A DNA stretch of 64,000 bases from Zestosphaera sp. (GCA_038727705.1 JAVYVJ010000003.1:78035-142034); one strand, 5' to 3'; shown: positions 7,460 through 16,730, counted from the stretch's first letter. Notes: generated by a model not told the origin, from the sequence alone. Numbers and translations are program-made.

Positions 7460-9019
7460 CTACTCTACAATAACTAACTTCCTGTTCTCAGCCAGTTCCC
7501 TGGCATACTTCTTCTTTATGCCGTGATAGGTCTCCAACGCCCCTATCACCAGCGCCAGCACTATGGCCACTCTAGCAGCAACAACAAGCGGGTCTGTCTT
7601 AGCGAAGACCCCGCCGACGTAGTAGTCATAGGTAGTCCCAACCAAGAGGATGAGTATATAGATCGGTGTTAGGGTCATTAGGACGTACTTAAATATGGTG
7701 GGCACCTTCATTAACGCGCCTTCGTGGAGCTCCTTCCAGAGGTTGCTCGGCTTAAAGAGGTAAACCGCCACTAGGACGTCGAAGAATCCTAGCACTACCA
7801 GCACGTAGCTACCTACCCACGTGTCAAGCTCGTCGAAGTAGGTCAGCGTCGGGTCGAGCGCTACTGGCAGACCGAGCAGGAAGTATATAACAAACACTAG
7901 GAGCGCGCCCAGCTTCCTCTTCACGCCGAGATCCTCCTCAAACATTGCGGTGAGGTAGTTGTACATAGCTATAGCGGACGTCCATCCAGCGAAGAAGAGG
8001 AGGAGGAACCACATGGTGCCGAAAACCTTTCCAACATCCCCCAACGTTGTGAAGACGTTCGGCAACGCCATGAAGGCCAAGCCAGCCGAGCCTATCTCGC
8101 CAGTCCTTATCCCCTCCATGAACCCAGTCCCTAGATAGGCGAAGGCTATAGGTATCGCGATAGTTCCCCCCAGCACTACTTCGGCAACCTCGTTCAGCGA
8201 TGTGGTCGTCAAGGCGGAGAGCGCTATATCGTCCCCCTTCCTGACGTAGGATGCGTAGTTCTGAATGATGCCCATTCCAAGGCTTAAAGTGAAGAATATT
8301 TGGCCTGCAGCAGCTAGCGATATTCGCCAGAAGTTACTGCTTAACGTGTTGAAATCCGGCTTCCAGATGTACTCAAGACCAGCTACGGAGTTCCACTCAG
8401 GTCTTATGGGTGAACCCGTTGTTATGGACCTCACCATCAGTATTACCGCGAAGATATAGAGAAGCGGCATCATTACCTTGTTGAAAGTCTCAATACCTTT
8501 TGAAACGCCTCTATATGCCGCTATGAACAGTATGACAACCGGTATGAGCCACGTAGCTAAAACCATTGGCGTGTTGGCTATGTGATTTAGGAAGAACTTC
8601 ACGGTGTCAGCGCCGTAATAGGCTCCTGTCGCGCTGTAGATGGCATACGCGGCCGTCCACCCGATCACGTGTATGTAGTATGAGTTCAGTAAGGTGGTCA
8701 CTGCGAAGGCCAGCATCCCGCCGATGACTCCGAAGATTAGGGCTGACCTCGGCTTCAGCGTCTCTCTGGACATCAGGTAAAACATGGGTCCGAGCGTTCC
8801 ATGCCCGTACTTACCACCGTATCTACCGGTAGTCCACTCAACCCACATGAGTGGTATACCCAGCAGGAGGAGCGATATGAAGTACGGTACCATGAACGCG
8901 CCCCCACCGTTGGCGGCAAGAACCCTGGGGAATCTCCAGAAATTACCCAAACCTATCGCGTTGCCGGCCATGGATAGTATTAGTCCCACTCGAGTGGCCC
9001 ACGCCTCCCTTTCACCCAT
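7460..9019 (-). CDS. Sodium-dependent amino acid / osmolyte transporter, NSS (SNF) family
   Basis: A 519-residue, twelve-helix-type inner membrane protein. The first helix has the unwound substrate/sodium site G-N-A-I-G-L-G-N-F-W-R-F-P, followed by A-N-G-G-G-A-F and P-Y, all hallmarks of the LeuT/NSS family. It uses the Na+ gradient to import amino acids or related amines. The ATG start has GGAGGCGATG upstream and a TATA box near 9085. The very short gene directly downstream is a likely accessory subunit. Substrate is unknown; methionine/alanine import is suggested only by the MetPS-like pairing. Confidence 0.93.
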   Translation of the reverse strand: MGEREAWATRVGLILSMAGNAIGLGNFWRFPRVLAANGGGAFMVPYFISLLLLGIPLMWVEWTTGRYGGKYGHGTLGPMFYLMSRETLKPRSALIFGVIGGMLAFAVTTLLNSYYIHVIGWTAAYAIYSATGAYYGADTVKFFLNHIANTPMVLATWLIPVVILFIAAYRGVSKGIETFNKVMMPLLYIFAVILMVRSITTGSPIRPEWNSVAGLEYIWKPDFNTLSSNFWRISLAAAGQIFFTLSLGMGIIQNYASYVRKGDDIALSALTTTSLNEVAEVVLGGTIAIPIAFAYLGTGFMEGIRTGEIGSAGLAFMALPNVFTTLGDVGKVFGTMWFLLLFFAGWTSAIAMYNYLTAMFEEDLGVKRKLGALLVFVIYFLLGLPVALDPTLTYFDELDTWVGSYVLVVLGFFDVLVAVYLFKPSNLWKELHEGALMKVPTIFKYVLMTLTPIYILILLVGTTYDYYVGGVFAKTDPLVVAARVAIVLALVIGALETYHGIKKKYARELAENRKLVIVE

Positions 9020-9079
9020 TCACACATCGCCTCCAACGTTTTAGCAGAGTGTTACACTAAATCAATTTTTTACTTTACT

Positions 9080-9089
9080 TTTATAAATT
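9080..9089 (-). promoter_or_regulatory. TATA box of the NSS symporter operon
   Basis: The minus strand reads AATTTATAA here inside a long A/T-rich stretch (9060-9105), about 60-70 bases before the ATG at 9019. The region lies in a 408-base divergent intergenic gap. Confidence 0.45.
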
Positions 9090-9353
9090 TTTTCTTATAT
9101 CATCCTTTGGTCTGTCTAGTAATTGAGGGTACGTCCATATCACATTGTTCACGTCCTCGTTGAAAATTCTCCAATCCTACGCTGAAGCAGTGCAATTATG
9201 GCTTGAAGGTGTGGATGTATGAGGACTTACTGACCTTTAAGTGTTCTAGAATCCTCCTGCATACGGGAATGCTGAGTGTGTAAGGATGTCGAGCTGCTAA
9301 CACATCCTGACATCTAGGAGAACGTGCGCTAAGATAATGTTTTAGACAGCCTC

Positions 9354-9389
9354 AAAAATATTTAACCCGCTTAACGAATACCGTTAAGC
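9354..9389 (+). promoter_or_regulatory. Promoter with inverted-repeat operator for the HAD phosphatase gene
   Basis: An AAAATATTTAA TATA-like element at 9354-9364 is followed at once by a perfect 8-bp inverted repeat, GCTTAACG at 9369-9376 and CGTTAAGC at 9382-9389, separated by five bases. The repeat covers the expected transcription start, a typical place for a repressor site. The gene starts at 9428 after GGAGGTG. The rest of the gap (9090-9350) shows nothing I recognise. Confidence 0.45.
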
Positions 9390-9427
9390 AATGTGGAAAT
9401 GTCAGGGAGCGGAGGTGTTAAGTAAGA

Positions 9428-10174
9428 ATGGTGGACAGAGTCGGGCTGTTCTTTGATTATGACGGTGTTCTGGCCCCGATAGTGTCCACCCCAGATGGCG
9501 GGGACCCTGATTTAAGATTGATGGAGATCCTCAGAAAGTTAATGAACAAGTATAAAGTAGCAGTGGTTAGTGGGAGGGACTGCTGGTTCCTGCTTAAGAG
9601 AGTACCTGACCTCCACGGTTACGCATGTGTTTATGGTATGGAGATCCTGGCGGGCAACTACGCTGTGGTCGACAAGAATGTGTACTTGGGTGTGAAGTCT
9701 AAGACGCTCGAGGATCTGGAGTCAAAATTCGTTACCCTACTTAATGGTAGGGTGGGTGTGATCGTCGGTAAAACCCTTCAAGGAATACCGCTCGGAATAA
9801 GCGTCTACTGGTCCCTAAGCGACGGGATGCCTAAAGAACTCAACGCAATACTTGAGGAGGCTAGGGCTAGCGGGCTTGTCGTCTATCCTGTAATGAGGTG
9901 GGGTGACTACGCTGAGTTCACGGATATCCATGTGAGCAGAAGAAGTAAGGACGAAGCAATCAGGGTACTCAAGACCCTGCTTGACATCAGTAAGGTAATC
10001 TACTTCGGAGACAGCTCTAACGACATACCAGCATTCAGGGAGGCCGATGTGAGGATCTTAGTGAGACACGAGTACAACAGCGGTTTAAGGGTGGAAGCAG
10101 ATCACATAGTTAACGCGGCTGAGCTGGCCGAGTGGCTCTTACAGCAAGTTCCTCACCTGGAACATAGGGTTTAG
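9428..10174 (+). CDS. HAD-superfamily sugar phosphatase, trehalose-phosphatase type
   Basis: A 248-residue cytoplasmic phosphatase. The catalytic D-Y-D-G-V-L-A-P sits at residues 10-17, with D10 as nucleophile. V-V-S-G-R-D near 47-52 is motif II, and G-D-S-S-N-D-I-P-A-F near 194-203 is motif IV. The length and cap placement fit trehalose-6-phosphate phosphatase and related HAD-IIB enzymes. No trehalose-phosphate synthase is adjacent, so another sugar phosphate such as mannosyl- or glucosyl-phosphoglycerate remains possible. It stands alone, with a possible operator in its promoter. Confidence 0.78.
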   Translation: MVDRVGLFFDYDGVLAPIVSTPDGGDPDLRLMEILRKLMNKYKVAVVSGRDCWFLLKRVPDLHGYACVYGMEILAGNYAVVDKNVYLGVKSKTLEDLESKFVTLLNGRVGVIVGKTLQGIPLGISVYWSLSDGMPKELNAILEEARASGLVVYPVMRWGDYAEFTDIHVSRRSKDEAIRVLKTLLDISKVIYFGDSSNDIPAFREADVRILVRHEYNSGLRVEADHIVNAAELAEWLLQQVPHLEHRV

Positions 10175-10314
10175 ACCTACTCAAAAATATCAAACCCCGC
10201 CAGGCCAAGAGTCCTCCTTAAGAGCTCCTACCACAGACCCTCCACACCCCCCGCTCAGTGATGCACATGAAACCCTACTAACGTGGAATGCCTTTCCTTC
10301 AATGAGGGGTGGGA

Positions 10315-11100
10315 TCACTCAGGTAATGTAGGTATTATGATCTTACGTCCCTCAGCATCCACCTCGAGAACCTCCGTTCCGTAGGTCTTCCTCATTATAT
10401 CCTCACGTATTACGTCCTCCGGCCTTCCCTCAGCTACGATGGTTCCTGAACTTATGATGTAGGTTCTATCAGCGATGAGCAACGCCTCGTTGGGGTCGTG
10501 GGTAGTGAGTAGTGCCGCTCCCCCGCTTCTAGCAAATCCCCGTATCAACTTCAGCACCCTGACCCTATTACCGAGGTCCAGGTGGGAGGTAGGTTCGTCA
10601 AGAAGTAGGATCGTTGGTTCTTGAGCTAACGCTCTAGCCACCCTGGCCAACTGTCTCTCACCCCCCGATAATTCACTCACCCTCCTCCTGTAGATGTTTT
10701 GGAGTCCGACCCGAGTGATTGCCTCATGAACTCTCCTCACGTCATCCTGACTCATCACCAGCAAACCCATATGAGGGGTTCTCCCCAGTGACACATACTC
10801 GAAAAGCGTGAAAGGTAATGGTAAGTGCTCTTCCTGCGGTACGTAGGCGGTGATCCTAGCGTAGTCTCTCAGACCGTAACTAAGCAGACCCTTCCCACCA
10901 ACTTCAATCTCCCCCTCGTACCCACCAACAATCCTCGACAATATCTTCAGTAGTGTTGATTTACCGCTACCGTTAGGACCTAAGACCGCCACTACCTCTC
11001 CCTTACACATCCTTAGGCTCACGTCACGCAGGACGTATGGGGATCGCGGGCCATATCTAAAACTCAGTCTTCTGACAGACACAATCACTTCATCACCCAT
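10315..11100 (-). CDS. ABC importer ATPase, iron-siderophore / cobalamin type
   Basis: A 261-residue ATP-binding subunit. Walker A is G-P-N-G-S-G-K-S-T, the Q-loop reads V-P-Q-E-E, the signature is L-S-G-G-E-R, Walker B is I-L-L-L-D-E-P-T, and the switch histidine is in T-T-H-D. It forms the energy-coupling part of the BtuCDF/FecBCDE-type importer with the two genes upstream; its first eight bases overlap the permease gene. Corrinoid uptake would suit the corrinoid methyltransferase cluster at 30-34 kb, but the sequence does not separate B12 from iron chelates. Confidence 0.9.
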   Translation of the reverse strand: MGDEVIVSVRRLSFRYGPRSPYVLRDVSLRMCKGEVVAVLGPNGSGKSTLLKILSRIVGGYEGEIEVGGKGLLSYGLRDYARITAYVPQEEHLPLPFTLFEYVSLGRTPHMGLLVMSQDDVRRVHEAITRVGLQNIYRRRVSELSGGERQLARVARALAQEPTILLLDEPTSHLDLGNRVRVLKLIRGFARSGGAALLTTHDPNEALLIADRTYIISSGTIVAEGRPEDVIREDIMRKTYGTEVLEVDAEGRKIIIPTLPE

Positions 11101-12079
11101 GCCTCAGCCCCCTGCTTAAGATCACGATGAGTATCGGAACGCTCGCAAGCGATGTAACTATGTTCAGCGGAATCTCTGAAGGGCTTACAGTTCTAGCCAT
11201 GTCGTCACTAATCAGCAACAAGATACTCCCTATCAAGCATGATACTGGCATAGCCTTCCTGCTGTCCGCACCGACTAAACCTCTAGCTATGTGTGGCGAT
11301 ATGAGGCCAACCCAACTAACTATCCCGGAGACCGAGGTGACTGCAGAGACGCTCAACACAACCAGAGATATAGAGAGGGTCCTGACGGTAAGGGGATCTA
11401 TCCCAAGACTCTTCGACAGTTCATCTCCGAGTGAGAGGACGTTGATCCTCCAGGAAAGCATGAGAAGAACTGTGATCGACGTCAGTATCAGAGGGGATGT
11501 CCAGGTCAGCTCGTGAGACGTTACAGAAGCGAAGGAGCCCATAGTCCAGAAGACTATCTGCGGTAGTTTATTGTAGGGGTCAGCCATGTACTTCAGGTAA
11601 CCCACCCCAGCGCTGAAGAGCGCTGAGACCGCTATCCCAGCAAGAACTAGCCTCAGCACCTCATCCCCATATCTCATCAGCCTGCTGGTAGCTAGTGTGA
11701 AGGCTAGGGAGGCTGTAGCGAAGGTGAAGGAGAGCATCTGGACGCTGAGGATTGGTTGAGAGAGCAGGATCCCGAGCGCGGCTCCGAAAGCAGCGCCTTG
11801 AGAGACCCCCAGAATGTCGGGGGACGCTAAGGGATTTCTAAAGATTGCTTGCATTACAGCGCCGGCGACTCCCAGGCTGAACCCGGCTACGGTGGCGAAG
11901 AACACTCGAGAGGCTCTTAGAGGAATAACTACACTGGCTAGGCCGTCCCACCTAATTAAATCCTGAAGCGGGATCTGAAGCCTTCCGATAAAAAGAATTG
12001 ACGTTAAGATAAGAAGGGAGTCAGCGATTAGCAGGCAGATCACAACAGACCTGAATCCAAGTGCCCTCAGCCCAGCCAC
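11093..12079 (-). CDS. ABC importer permease, FecCD/BtuC family
   Basis: A 328-residue, about ten-helix membrane protein of the FecCD family. It carries the usual R-x-x-R (P-L-R-A-S-R-V) and A-x-x-G-x-x-L-Q-x-x-F-R-N-P-L-A-x-P-x-x-L-G segments near residues 50-95, and the coupling region G-L-x-x-P-H-I-A-R near 265. It overlaps the ATPase gene by eight bases and the binding-protein gene by 13, so all three are one operon. It imports an iron chelate or corrinoid across the membrane. Confidence 0.92.
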   Translation of the reverse strand: MAGLRALGFRSVVICLLIADSLLILTSILFIGRLQIPLQDLIRWDGLASVVIPLRASRVFFATVAGFSLGVAGAVMQAIFRNPLASPDILGVSQGAAFGAALGILLSQPILSVQMLSFTFATASLAFTLATSRLMRYGDEVLRLVLAGIAVSALFSAGVGYLKYMADPYNKLPQIVFWTMGSFASVTSHELTWTSPLILTSITVLLMLSWRINVLSLGDELSKSLGIDPLTVRTLSISLVVLSVSAVTSVSGIVSWVGLISPHIARGLVGADSRKAMPVSCLIGSILLLISDDMARTVSPSEIPLNIVTSLASVPILIVILSRGLRHG

Positions 12080-13245
12080 TTGATTCCCTCCAGATCGCGG
12101 GACGCCATCTCCTCAGCATCGGCTGGGTTGAGTTCGTACACCTTCGCGTAGAAGTCTACTGTAATATTTCTCACACTGACATCTGCAAACCTATCTGGAT
12201 GGATTGCCTTAGCCATGTAGATGAGGCATAACGTCCACTTAGGCCCTGGCATGTCCCAAGAATATGGGCCTCCAGGTATGGGGTACACCCTGCCATCCCT
12301 GACCGCCGCCACGTTACGCCACTCACTGCTACTGAGTACCTGCCTCACGTAGTCGACTGGCGAGGGGTCGTTGCTGTAGGTAGCGATGAACAGTACATTC
12401 GGGTTCCAGGTAATAATCTGCTCCAGACTCACCGGCTGGGCACTGCTACCCGGCAACTCCTTATTTACGGACTTACCCCCAGCCATCTCGACCAGCACAC
12501 TCTGAAGGTATCCTGCAGGAGGCGCCTTCACGACCTTATCCCTAACAGCGTCGTAATATATGAAGAGAGTGGTCGGCTTAACCGTCAAGCCCTCCAGCTT
12601 ACCCTCGACCAGCCTAGTCATGTTCCTAAAGAAATTGGTGAGTTCCGTTGCTCGAACCTCTTCCCCGAAGACCTTACCAAGCGTGGATACCGCCATGTAG
12701 AACTGATCAGGGGTCTCAACGTCAACGTAGATCACTCTTAGTCCTGCCTCTTCATACACCCGTCCTTGACTCATGAATGAGGATTTCAGTACGATTAAAT
12801 CCGGCCTAAGTTTGAGGAGCTCCTCCGCACTGGGGAAGCCGCTGAACAGCGTTTTTGTGCTTAAGTCAGGATCCCTTAACCTCAATACTGGATTTTCAGT
12901 AGAACTACTGTCAAGAGCCACGGTCTTGCGGGGCGCAGTAGCGAACATGTAAGCCGCCTCAATCAAGTATCTGGAGCCCTTCCCAACTATAGCCACCTTC
13001 TCAGGAGGCTTGCTAAGCACCACAGTCCTGTTCAACGCGTCAACAATGATTACGGGCTCTAACGAGGTGGACGGCCCTCCGGTCTGGGGCGACGTCCGCT
13101 CGGAGGTGCTGGCACTAGGGGATGTGTATTGAATGCTCGGTTGGCTGACGATCATGTAGGCAGTTAACCCAGCCATCAGGACAAGTACAAACATTGACAT
13201 TAGTACAGCGCGGTTCATAGGCACTCCACACCTCGTTGCCTGCAT
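12067..13245 (-). CDS. ABC importer substrate-binding lipoprotein-like, FepB/BtuF family
   Basis: A 392-residue surface protein. A basic N-terminus and hydrophobic helix (about residues 14-34) form a signal or anchor. A serine/threonine-rich linker to about residue 62 follows, then the two-lobed helical-backbone binding fold (V-A-I-V-G-K-G, P-S-A-E-E-L-L-K-L-R-P-D-L-I-V). The linker is typical of archaeal anchored binding proteins. A TATA-like CTTTTAAG about 25 bases upstream supports a leaderless start at 13245; the ATG at 13218, with GGAG before it, is the alternative. It delivers an iron chelate or corrinoid to the permease. Confidence 0.88.
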   Translation of the reverse strand: MQATRCGVPMNRAVLMSMFVLVLMAGLTAYMIVSQPSIQYTSPSASTSERTSPQTGGPSTSLEPVIIVDALNRTVVLSKPPEKVAIVGKGSRYLIEAAYMFATAPRKTVALDSSSTENPVLRLRDPDLSTKTLFSGFPSAEELLKLRPDLIVLKSSFMSQGRVYEEAGLRVIYVDVETPDQFYMAVSTLGKVFGEEVRATELTNFFRNMTRLVEGKLEGLTVKPTTLFIYYDAVRDKVVKAPPAGYLQSVLVEMAGGKSVNKELPGSSAQPVSLEQIITWNPNVLFIATYSNDPSPVDYVRQVLSSSEWRNVAAVRDGRVYPIPGGPYSWDMPGPKWTLCLIYMAKAIHPDRFADVSVRNITVDFYAKVYELNPADAEEMASRDLEGIKWLG

Positions 13246-13345
13246 ATTAAACCATGCGATAACACTTAAAAGCGCCAGCCACTGAACAACGTTTGCTCAC
13301 TAAACCACGGCTCCTAGGCCGGCCTCAGCCGACATCATCACGTGA

Positions 13346-13354
13346 CGTATATAT
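13346..13354 (+). promoter_or_regulatory. TATA box of the DUF973-like gene
   Basis: CGTATATATG-type sequence ends about 34 bases before the GTG at 13389. It is the only strong A/T motif in this divergent gap. Confidence 0.45.
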
Positions 13355-13388
13355 GACTTGAGCCCCATATACTACGTAGGGTGTTACA

Positions 13389-13980
13389 GTGTTAACTCAC
13401 TCGGGGGCAACGGTGGCTGATGCCTTAACGAGGATGAGGGATGGATTACTGCTGATATTCATCGCCTGGATCCTGCTAGGTGCTGGCATAATGTCTATAT
13501 TCATGGGGATGTTCGCAACACTTGCTCTAGGGGGGACTCATTATCGGTGGCGTGTTGTCACTCACCGGCGCTGTGCTGGCTCTCGTAGGCTTCTACAGCA
13601 AGTTTGTTCCGGGCGCCGGCGATCTGGCCCGCGCAAACCCTGAATTCGCTACATCCTCTACACTCATTAAAGTAGAGTACATATGGGGGTTGATTCTAAT
13701 CATGGTTGGCGTGGTGCTCACAATAATCCTAGTAGGTGTGTTCCTAATACTGGCTGGAGTGGTTCTTATGGTGCTGGGCTACGTCGGCGTGATAATAATG
13801 TGTTTTAAGCTGAACGATGCATACAGTAACACACTCTACATAGTCGCTGGCATACTTTTCATCATAGCCATATTCATACCCGTGCTCGGCGCGATATCCT
13901 GGATACTGCTCTACGCAGCGATGGGCGATACAATCAACAAAGTGCGTACGTCACTTCCGCAACAGCAACCACCGCTCTGA
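13389..13980 (+). pseudogene. DUF973-like multi-span membrane protein, split by a one-base frameshift
   Basis: Two overlapping frames together make one protein of about 196 residues. The first begins at a GTG at 13389 (M-L-T-H-S-G-A-T-V-A) and stays sensible to L-A-L-G-G. The second frame then continues L-I-I-G-G-V-L-S-L-T-G and ends at 13980. The switch falls at a run of six G at 13530-13535; with five G the whole gene reads through. The joined protein has an N-terminal helical start, four or five membrane helices and a Q/P tail, like the DUF973 proteins common in Thermoproteota. True loss of the gene, a slippage site and a sequencing error are all possible. Confidence 0.65.
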
Positions 13981-14051
13981 CCAGGTGCCTCCGTAAGGAC
14001 ACCAAAGGAGAGCCCCTCAAGGATAGGAAGGAGGTCAGCGTGTAGCAACGC

Positions 14052-15683
14052 TTAGAAGTGAATGTCAATCCAGAACAACGTCTCGGCCAATCCTCTGGAG
14101 AGGAGTCGGTAGAGGAGGTAGGAAATGAACACGGAAGCGATGGAGATTAACATCACGTGAGTGTGGGTCAAGACCCCAGTAATGATGAGGAAGAACGTAG
14201 CGAAGACGCTTAAGCAGGTAATTGAAATTAATAGAAACATCGGCAACAGGAGCACCTGCGAGATGGGGTCCGCTATCGGCAGGCCGCCACGCTGATATAT
14301 CTCAGTCACGGGCTCGTGGTGCCTAGCCCTCCTGACAAGCAACGCCGCCATGAAAAGGGTGGTGAAGACGGACAGGGTGAGGACAGGCAACATAACCAGA
14401 GGCGTTGCCAACACTGTAGGATTGAGGCTAAGCGAGGCTACGAAGCCGGCCACAGCCGTCATGCCCGCTAGATAAGCTACGGTATACTTTAACATCAGGA
14501 GCCTGCTGAAGTACCTTAAGTCAGGCATGTAGACTCTGACTATCCACAGACACTTAAGATCGTTGACCAGCAACTCCCTGAGGAAGTTGCTGTGGATCAG
14601 CAACGCGACCATAAACAAAAACATCGTAAGGTAGGGCTGACCTGTAATAGGATCCACACCCTGGTTCATGAGGACACTCCTAGCTAGAAAACCTCCTGCG
14701 AGAAGCCCTATGAAAATCGGCACGTACCTCCTCACAAGCAAGCGGGGGTTATAGACGGTGAACTCCAGCACGACACGCCTTAAAGCATCGGTCGGGGATG
14801 ACCAGCTGGTGAGGGCATCCCTTCTCAATAACTTCCTAAGCTCACTCGACAGCCTGGCCTCGTAAGCGTCCCTGAAGCTCATGAAGTCACTCACGTCAAG
14901 TCGCCTGCCGAGCGTAGAGGCAGTGAGTAGAGTGACCAGAAGTGCTGAAGCGAGGTAGATCAAGAAACTTAAGTAGCTGAATGACTCGTAAAGGCTTAGA
15001 GTGAGGATGTAGGGACCCTTGACCGGATAGCTCAGAAAGGGCGAGACCGTTGGCCGACCGTTTGAGTAGGAGATGAACAGCGTGTGAGTGAACCCGACGA
15101 GCAGGTAGGTCTGAGCAACTACTATCACCTTACCCGCGTGGCCTGACCTACGCAGAATTCTCGAAACCGTGAAGAACAGCGGATCAATCACCAGTAACAC
15201 ATACGTGAATCCGTAGATCACAAGAAAGGCAAACCACGGGATTAGGAATGAAAAAACCGCCCACAGGGCTGTGAGTGAGATTACGATGAATGCAGTGGAT
15301 CCGATAAGCATGCCGACATATATCTCCCAAGCATGGAGTGGTTGGTAGAGCAGGAACTCCAAGTCAGGCGGTATGCTCATCACGTTCTTACGAATGAAGT
15401 ACTGAACGAAGGAGTAGACGAGGAAGAGGGCTGATAAGATGTCTCCAGCTAAGCTTAACAACCAATTGTCGGGAGGACGGGGGTCAAACCAGGCTGGACC
15501 AGTGGAGTTCACATAGTCTCTGTAAGCCAGGTAGAGTATGTTGAGGAACATAAGGACGTAAAAAATCATTGCAACAACGAATCCCGGCTTCTTGTAAAGC
15601 CTTCCCGGCCTGAACTGCCTCCAGAGGGACTTGAATTGATTAACAAACACAATCCTAGTTACTCCCAGAACCCCCCTCAACAT
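14052..15683 (-). CDS. ABC-2 type exporter permease, large (543 residues)
   Basis: A polytopic membrane protein with about twelve predicted hydrophobic segments and a central charged cytoplasmic loop (residues about 255-305). The gene begins inside the 3' end of the ATPase gene (29-base overlap), so the pair is co-translated. The N-terminal T-R-I-V-F-V-N-Q-F-K-S-L-W-R-Q plan resembles large archaeal and Gram-positive ABC-2 permeases that act as exporters. The substrate is unknown. Placing it in the ABC-2 group rests mainly on the partner ATPase and general layout. Confidence 0.75.
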   Translation of the reverse strand: MLRGVLGVTRIVFVNQFKSLWRQFRPGRLYKKPGFVVAMIFYVLMFLNILYLAYRDYVNSTGPAWFDPRPPDNWLLSLAGDILSALFLVYSFVQYFIRKNVMSIPPDLEFLLYQPLHAWEIYVGMLIGSTAFIVISLTALWAVFSFLIPWFAFLVIYGFTYVLLVIDPLFFTVSRILRRSGHAGKVIVVAQTYLLVGFTHTLFISYSNGRPTVSPFLSYPVKGPYILTLSLYESFSYLSFLIYLASALLVTLLTASTLGRRLDVSDFMSFRDAYEARLSSELRKLLRRDALTSWSSPTDALRRVVLEFTVYNPRLLVRRYVPIFIGLLAGGFLARSVLMNQGVDPITGQPYLTMFLFMVALLIHSNFLRELLVNDLKCLWIVRVYMPDLRYFSRLLMLKYTVAYLAGMTAVAGFVASLSLNPTVLATPLVMLPVLTLSVFTTLFMAALLVRRARHHEPVTEIYQRGGLPIADPISQVLLLPMFLLISITCLSVFATFFLIITGVLTHTHVMLISIASVFISYLLYRLLSRGLAETLFWIDIHF

Positions 15684-16425
15684 CCCTCCCCAAGACCTTC
15701 ATGTAGACTTCCTCGAACCTGGCCCTCTCACCAACCAGCCTGAGTATTGACTCCATGCTACCCTCGGCGATTAGCCTACCCTTATCTATTATCCCCACCT
15801 CCGAGCAAACGCCCTCGATGAGCGAAAGCATGTGACTGGAGATCAGGAAAGAGACTTCCTCCTCAGTGGCCAGCTTCCTTACTACCCTCTTGAACATCAC
15901 CTGAGTATCTATCTCTATGTTTGTTAACGGCTCGTCCATGACTACAACCCGCGGTCTGGCAATCAGAGACGACACTATCGCGGTCTTCTGGAGGCCGCCG
16001 CGCGACAGGGTTCTTATGGGCTTCTTAATCTCGTCCACCATGTTAAAGACATCTACATAATACTTAACATAATCCTCAACCTCTGCCCTCCTGAAGCCGC
16101 GGAGGGCTGCAACATAGTACATGAACTCAAGGGGGGTTAGGAAGCTAGGGAGGTTCGGGTAGTCTGGAACATAGCCAACCCTCCTCAAGGCCTCGACTCT
16201 GTCCGCCTGGATGTCGAACCCTTCGATGAGGACCCTCCCCGAGTCGGGCTTGAGGAGACCCACAACCATCCTGAGTGTAGTGGTCTTCCCAGCACCGTTC
16301 GGCCCGACCAGGCAGTAGATGTCGCCGGCGTCAAGGCTGAATGAAAGGTGATTGACAGCTACAAGATCCCCGAACCTCTTCACCAAACCCTCGGCAACTA
16401 CCACCTTAGAAGACATGCCTACCAC
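15655..16425 (-). CDS. ABC-2 type exporter ATPase
   Basis: A 256-residue ATP-binding subunit. Y-x-L-V-G-P-N-G-A-G-K-T-T is Walker A, and V-V-M-D-E-P-L is Walker B. The signature reads L-S-R-G-G-L-Q, an altered version of the usual L-S-G-G-Q. The switch histidine is in S-S-H-M. The C-terminal extension after residue 215 is typical of exporters of the drug or multi-span type. It forms an operon with the 543-residue permease. Start could be the ATG at 16425 or the M-S-S four codons later. Confidence 0.9.
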   Translation of the reverse strand: MVGMSSKVVVAEGLVKRFGDLVAVNHLSFSLDAGDIYCLVGPNGAGKTTTLRMVVGLLKPDSGRVLIEGFDIQADRVEALRRVGYVPDYPNLPSFLTPLEFMYYVAALRGFRRAEVEDYVKYYVDVFNMVDEIKKPIRTLSRGGLQKTAIVSSLIARPRVVVMDEPLTNIEIDTQVMFKRVVRKLATEEEVSFLISSHMLSLIEGVCSEVGIIDKGRLIAEGSMESILRLVGERARFEEVYMKVLGRDVEGGSGSN

Positions 16426-16730
16426 TCAACCAAATCCGTAGCAAGCTCTCAAACACACTAAGTATTCTCCTTTACAATCAGTTTAATAAATCTAAACACA
16501 TCACAAAGACTGACGATGTCAGGTGGCTGAGGAGACTTCCCGAGGTTGACCTCCTCCCCGGCCCAAAGAGCAGAGTAAGGGTTCCTGATTGTAATTGACG
16601 CGCAGGCTCTGCATGCAGGGCTACTGCCCCTATCATTAAAGGCCTCTTCAAGACCCCCACCGCAGTACTATCCTAGACAGCCCTCATGGGAAGCTACCTC
16701 CGAGGGTGTTTAAAGCAGTTGTTGATTTAG
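16426..16730. other. 305-base intergenic region with GC-rich core
   Basis: Between the exporter ATPase and the MobB gene. The first 70 bases are A/T-rich (promoter of the ATPase). The core at 16510-16660 is GC-rich with GAGGAG pairing to CTCCTC (about 16529-16534 and 16551-16556). On the minus strand a start-less open frame contains two C-x-x-C-like cysteines and N-P-Y-S-A-L-W-A-G-E-E-V-N-L, which loosely recalls the tails of archaeal TnpB transposases. No start codon or full domain exists, so I do not call a gene. A TATA-like TTTAAAG near 16709 may serve mobB. Confidence 0.3.

Noticed and set aside
7277-7477. Plus-strand 66-codon frame over the symporter end
   Set aside because: It is antisense to the convincing 38-residue MetS-like gene, is lysine/asparagine-rich from A/T-rich DNA, and has no family resemblance.
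16500-16600. Possible SRP RNA (GGGAAG near CAGCC)
   Set aside because: The conserved AGCAGCC side of helix 8 is absent and the flanks do not pair as required.
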